Shown here: one piece after another, positions 62,455-64,000 of the stretch
Numbering within the stretch: position 1 is the stretch's first letter
How the letters are laid out: each line of letters opens with the position of its first letter
Origin: Beaufortia kweichowensis
Taxonomy: Eukaryota; Chordata; Actinopteri; Cypriniformes; Gastromyzontidae
Assembly (NCBI GenBank): GCA_019155185.1
Contig: CM032794.1
Location: 11,137,988-11,201,987, forward strand
Direction of reading: 5' to 3'
DNA: 64,000 nucleotides
Notes under the pieces: generated by a model
What the model saw: only the letters and a program-made list of their open reading frames with translations
Told to the model about the DNA's origin: nothing
Database searches by the model: none
Translations under genes and position numbers: made by a program

Positions 62455-64000
62455 TCATTCATCATCTGCTGAGCCTGTTTTGTCAATAACTTTTCTCATC
62501 CAGCGACGCATACGGAACAGGTGTGTGTAGAATCCGTATTTGCCATCACGGTCGCAGCCCTCACCCCACGACACGATGCCAATCTGATACCAGCGGTTAT
62601 CTGTAGGGCTCTGTGGGCATTGAGAGGTTTTATAGGAACAAGAAGTTTGAATATAATGGTGTAACTATAAACAGTCCCATAAACAATAAACAGTTGCAAG
62701 TAATCTACTAAGTACATGTGACATGTTTTATTTACAAAAGTTTTTAATACCTTCATCACAAAAGGCCCACCACTGTCTCCTTCGCACGCATCACCTCTTC
62801 TTGATTCATGTGGCTGGTAACCTGTAAAACAGAGTAAAAAAGAGTATTTTTGCACCTGAATTGTCTGTATTGAAGCCTAATGTGTCCCTTATGTGAAAGA
62901 ACTTGGCTAGTCTTACCAGCACAGAACATATTGTCAGTGACGATGACAGAGGTGGAATTGCGGCAAATGTTTTGATCCACAATAGGCAAGTGAATCTGTT
63001 GCAGCACTGTCGGGAGATTTGCAGGGTTTGAGGTCCATGATTCCCTGAGGTTTCCCCAGCCAGTCACACGGCCCTTGTAGCCAGCAAACATCAAACTTTA
63101 GAAAGAAAGGAAGGGGAGAAAGGGAATTAATGAATTACTTGAACGTATCATTGCAAAAGTAACATGAAGTTTATATAGCCTATATGATTGACTTATGAGG
63201 TAATGTTATATAAAAAATAAAAATGTGTTATTGTCATTTAATCATTCATAAATAAAGGTAGACAAATACATAAAATAACCTGCTTTAATAGGAAAGTGGA
63301 TTATTAAGTGTTCCATTTTCTTACTTTTTCGCGATATTTTTGGTTGGCAGACAGACAGGGTGGATCTCATTAGTAAATGGTATAGGCTTCTTCATGTGCA
63401 AAAGGGCAATGTCTCTGTTCAAGTTTTCCTTCCAGTTATATTTAGGATGGACAATTATTTCATCAATGGCCGCTATCTTCTCAGTACCCCTTTCATACCT
63501 GACTCGGACAGAAAGTAGAAACATTTTAAAACACCTTCAGTTAAGGTTTCCAAATTACTAGACAAGCTATTTTAGAGCTTCACAACTACTTATAGGTCTT
63601 TTATGGTTTTCAAGGGCTCACTTTGTACGAGAGTGTTTTCCAAGGCGAACAAGGATATCATTGATTGTAAAGTTTTTGTTCCAAGGTGGGTAGAGAATGC
63701 AGTGAGCTGCAGTCAAAATCCATTCATCACTGATCAGACTGGCTCCACAAAGTAGCTCTTGAGGACTACGCTTATACAACATCACCTGCCTGCAAATAAC
63801 ATCATGCACAACAAATAACCCACAGCATTAGCTGATGGCCTTTAACAAAATGCCAAGCATATATTTGATGTTACTGTTGTGTTATTTTTACCATGGAGCA
63901 CTGCCCATTTCAGCCTCCTCTCCACTCACTATTCTGCTGCCACTGTATGACATCAGTAACTCCTTCTCATTTTTATCTTCTTTATTGATCTTCTCAAAAA
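62455..64000 (-). CDS. f2: Prothrombin (coagulation factor II), 3' part encoding the thrombin protease
   Basis: Thrombin is the plasma serine protease that cleaves fibrinogen and activates platelets and factors V, VIII and XIII. Six exons are visible, in transcript order: 63892-64000 (cut by the window edge), 63622-63789, 63325-63498, 62917-63095, 62751-62821, 62455-62610. The first holds the end of the light chain (FEKINKEDKNEKELL), then the activation site SGSR before IVSGEEAEMGSAPW. The catalytic triad is present: His in LTAAHC, Asp in NRDIALL and Ser in CEGDSGGPF. NRWYQIGIVSWGEGC and YGFYTHLFRMRRWM end the heavy chain, which carries a short acidic tail (GSADDE). The splice into the last exon uses CCCACAG before AGCCCTACAG to keep frame. 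Gla and kringle exons lie off the right edge. No break is seen. Confidence 0.96.

Overview
The window looks like nuclear DNA of a ray-finned fish, most likely a cyprinid (zebrafish/carp relatives). Genes are split into many short exons with GT-AG introns. Intergenic DNA is AT-rich and full of (CA)n, (CTTT)n and (TA)n tracts. One piece (about 41080-41280) resembles a high-copy repeat I know from zebrafish and carp genomes, and the encoded proteins read as teleost orthologues of vertebrate genes. No bacterial or viral gene was recognised. All exon maps come from reading splice sites and homology by eye; no alignment or transcript was available.

Layout. 1-10020: first intron and first coding exon of creb3l1 (minus; the rest lies off the left edge). 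10020-21850: about 12 kb without a recognisable gene, holding a palindromic MITE-like element and a long (GT)n tract. 21850-38640: phf21a (plus), 15 coding exons, an alternative 23-nt microexon and a long 3' region. 39467-42050: a small Ras-like GTPase of the RERG/RASL type (minus, 6 coding exons). 42689-44340: harbi1 (minus, 2 coding exons) with an apparent 1-nt frameshift. 44340-50960: atg13 (plus, 17 coding exons), sharing a bidirectional promoter with harbi1. 51540-53400: a SPRY/SOCS-box gene of SPSB3 type (plus). 55823-61810: arhgap1 (minus, 12 coding exons). 61984-62095: a decayed duplicate of one prothrombin exon. 62455-64000: 3' part of prothrombin f2 (minus; the start lies off the right edge).

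The order harbi1-atg13-arhgap1-f2, with creb3l1 and phf21a nearby, matches human 11p11.2 as I recall it. It is rearranged: phf21a and the GTPase separate creb3l1 from harbi1, a SPRY gene sits between atg13 and arhgap1, and no znf408 lies between arhgap1 and f2. The genes are a syntenic block, not a functional cluster: an ER-membrane transcription factor, an LSD1-complex reader, a small GTPase, a domesticated transposase, an autophagy-initiation subunit, a ubiquitin-ligase adaptor, a Rho/Cdc42 GAP and a clotting protease.

The strongest unusual observations are: (1) the phf21a copy has no visible PHD-finger exon although its flanking exons stay in phase; (2) phf21a has a phase-matched microexon that looks mutually exclusive with the AT-hook exon; (3) harbi1 is frameshifted near codon 35; (4) a broken duplicate of an f2 exon lies just past f2; (5) a (CTTT)n microsatellite occupies the polypyrimidine tract of an alternative atg13 exon; (6) the Ras-like GTPase has DTVNK where Ras proteins have DTAGQ.
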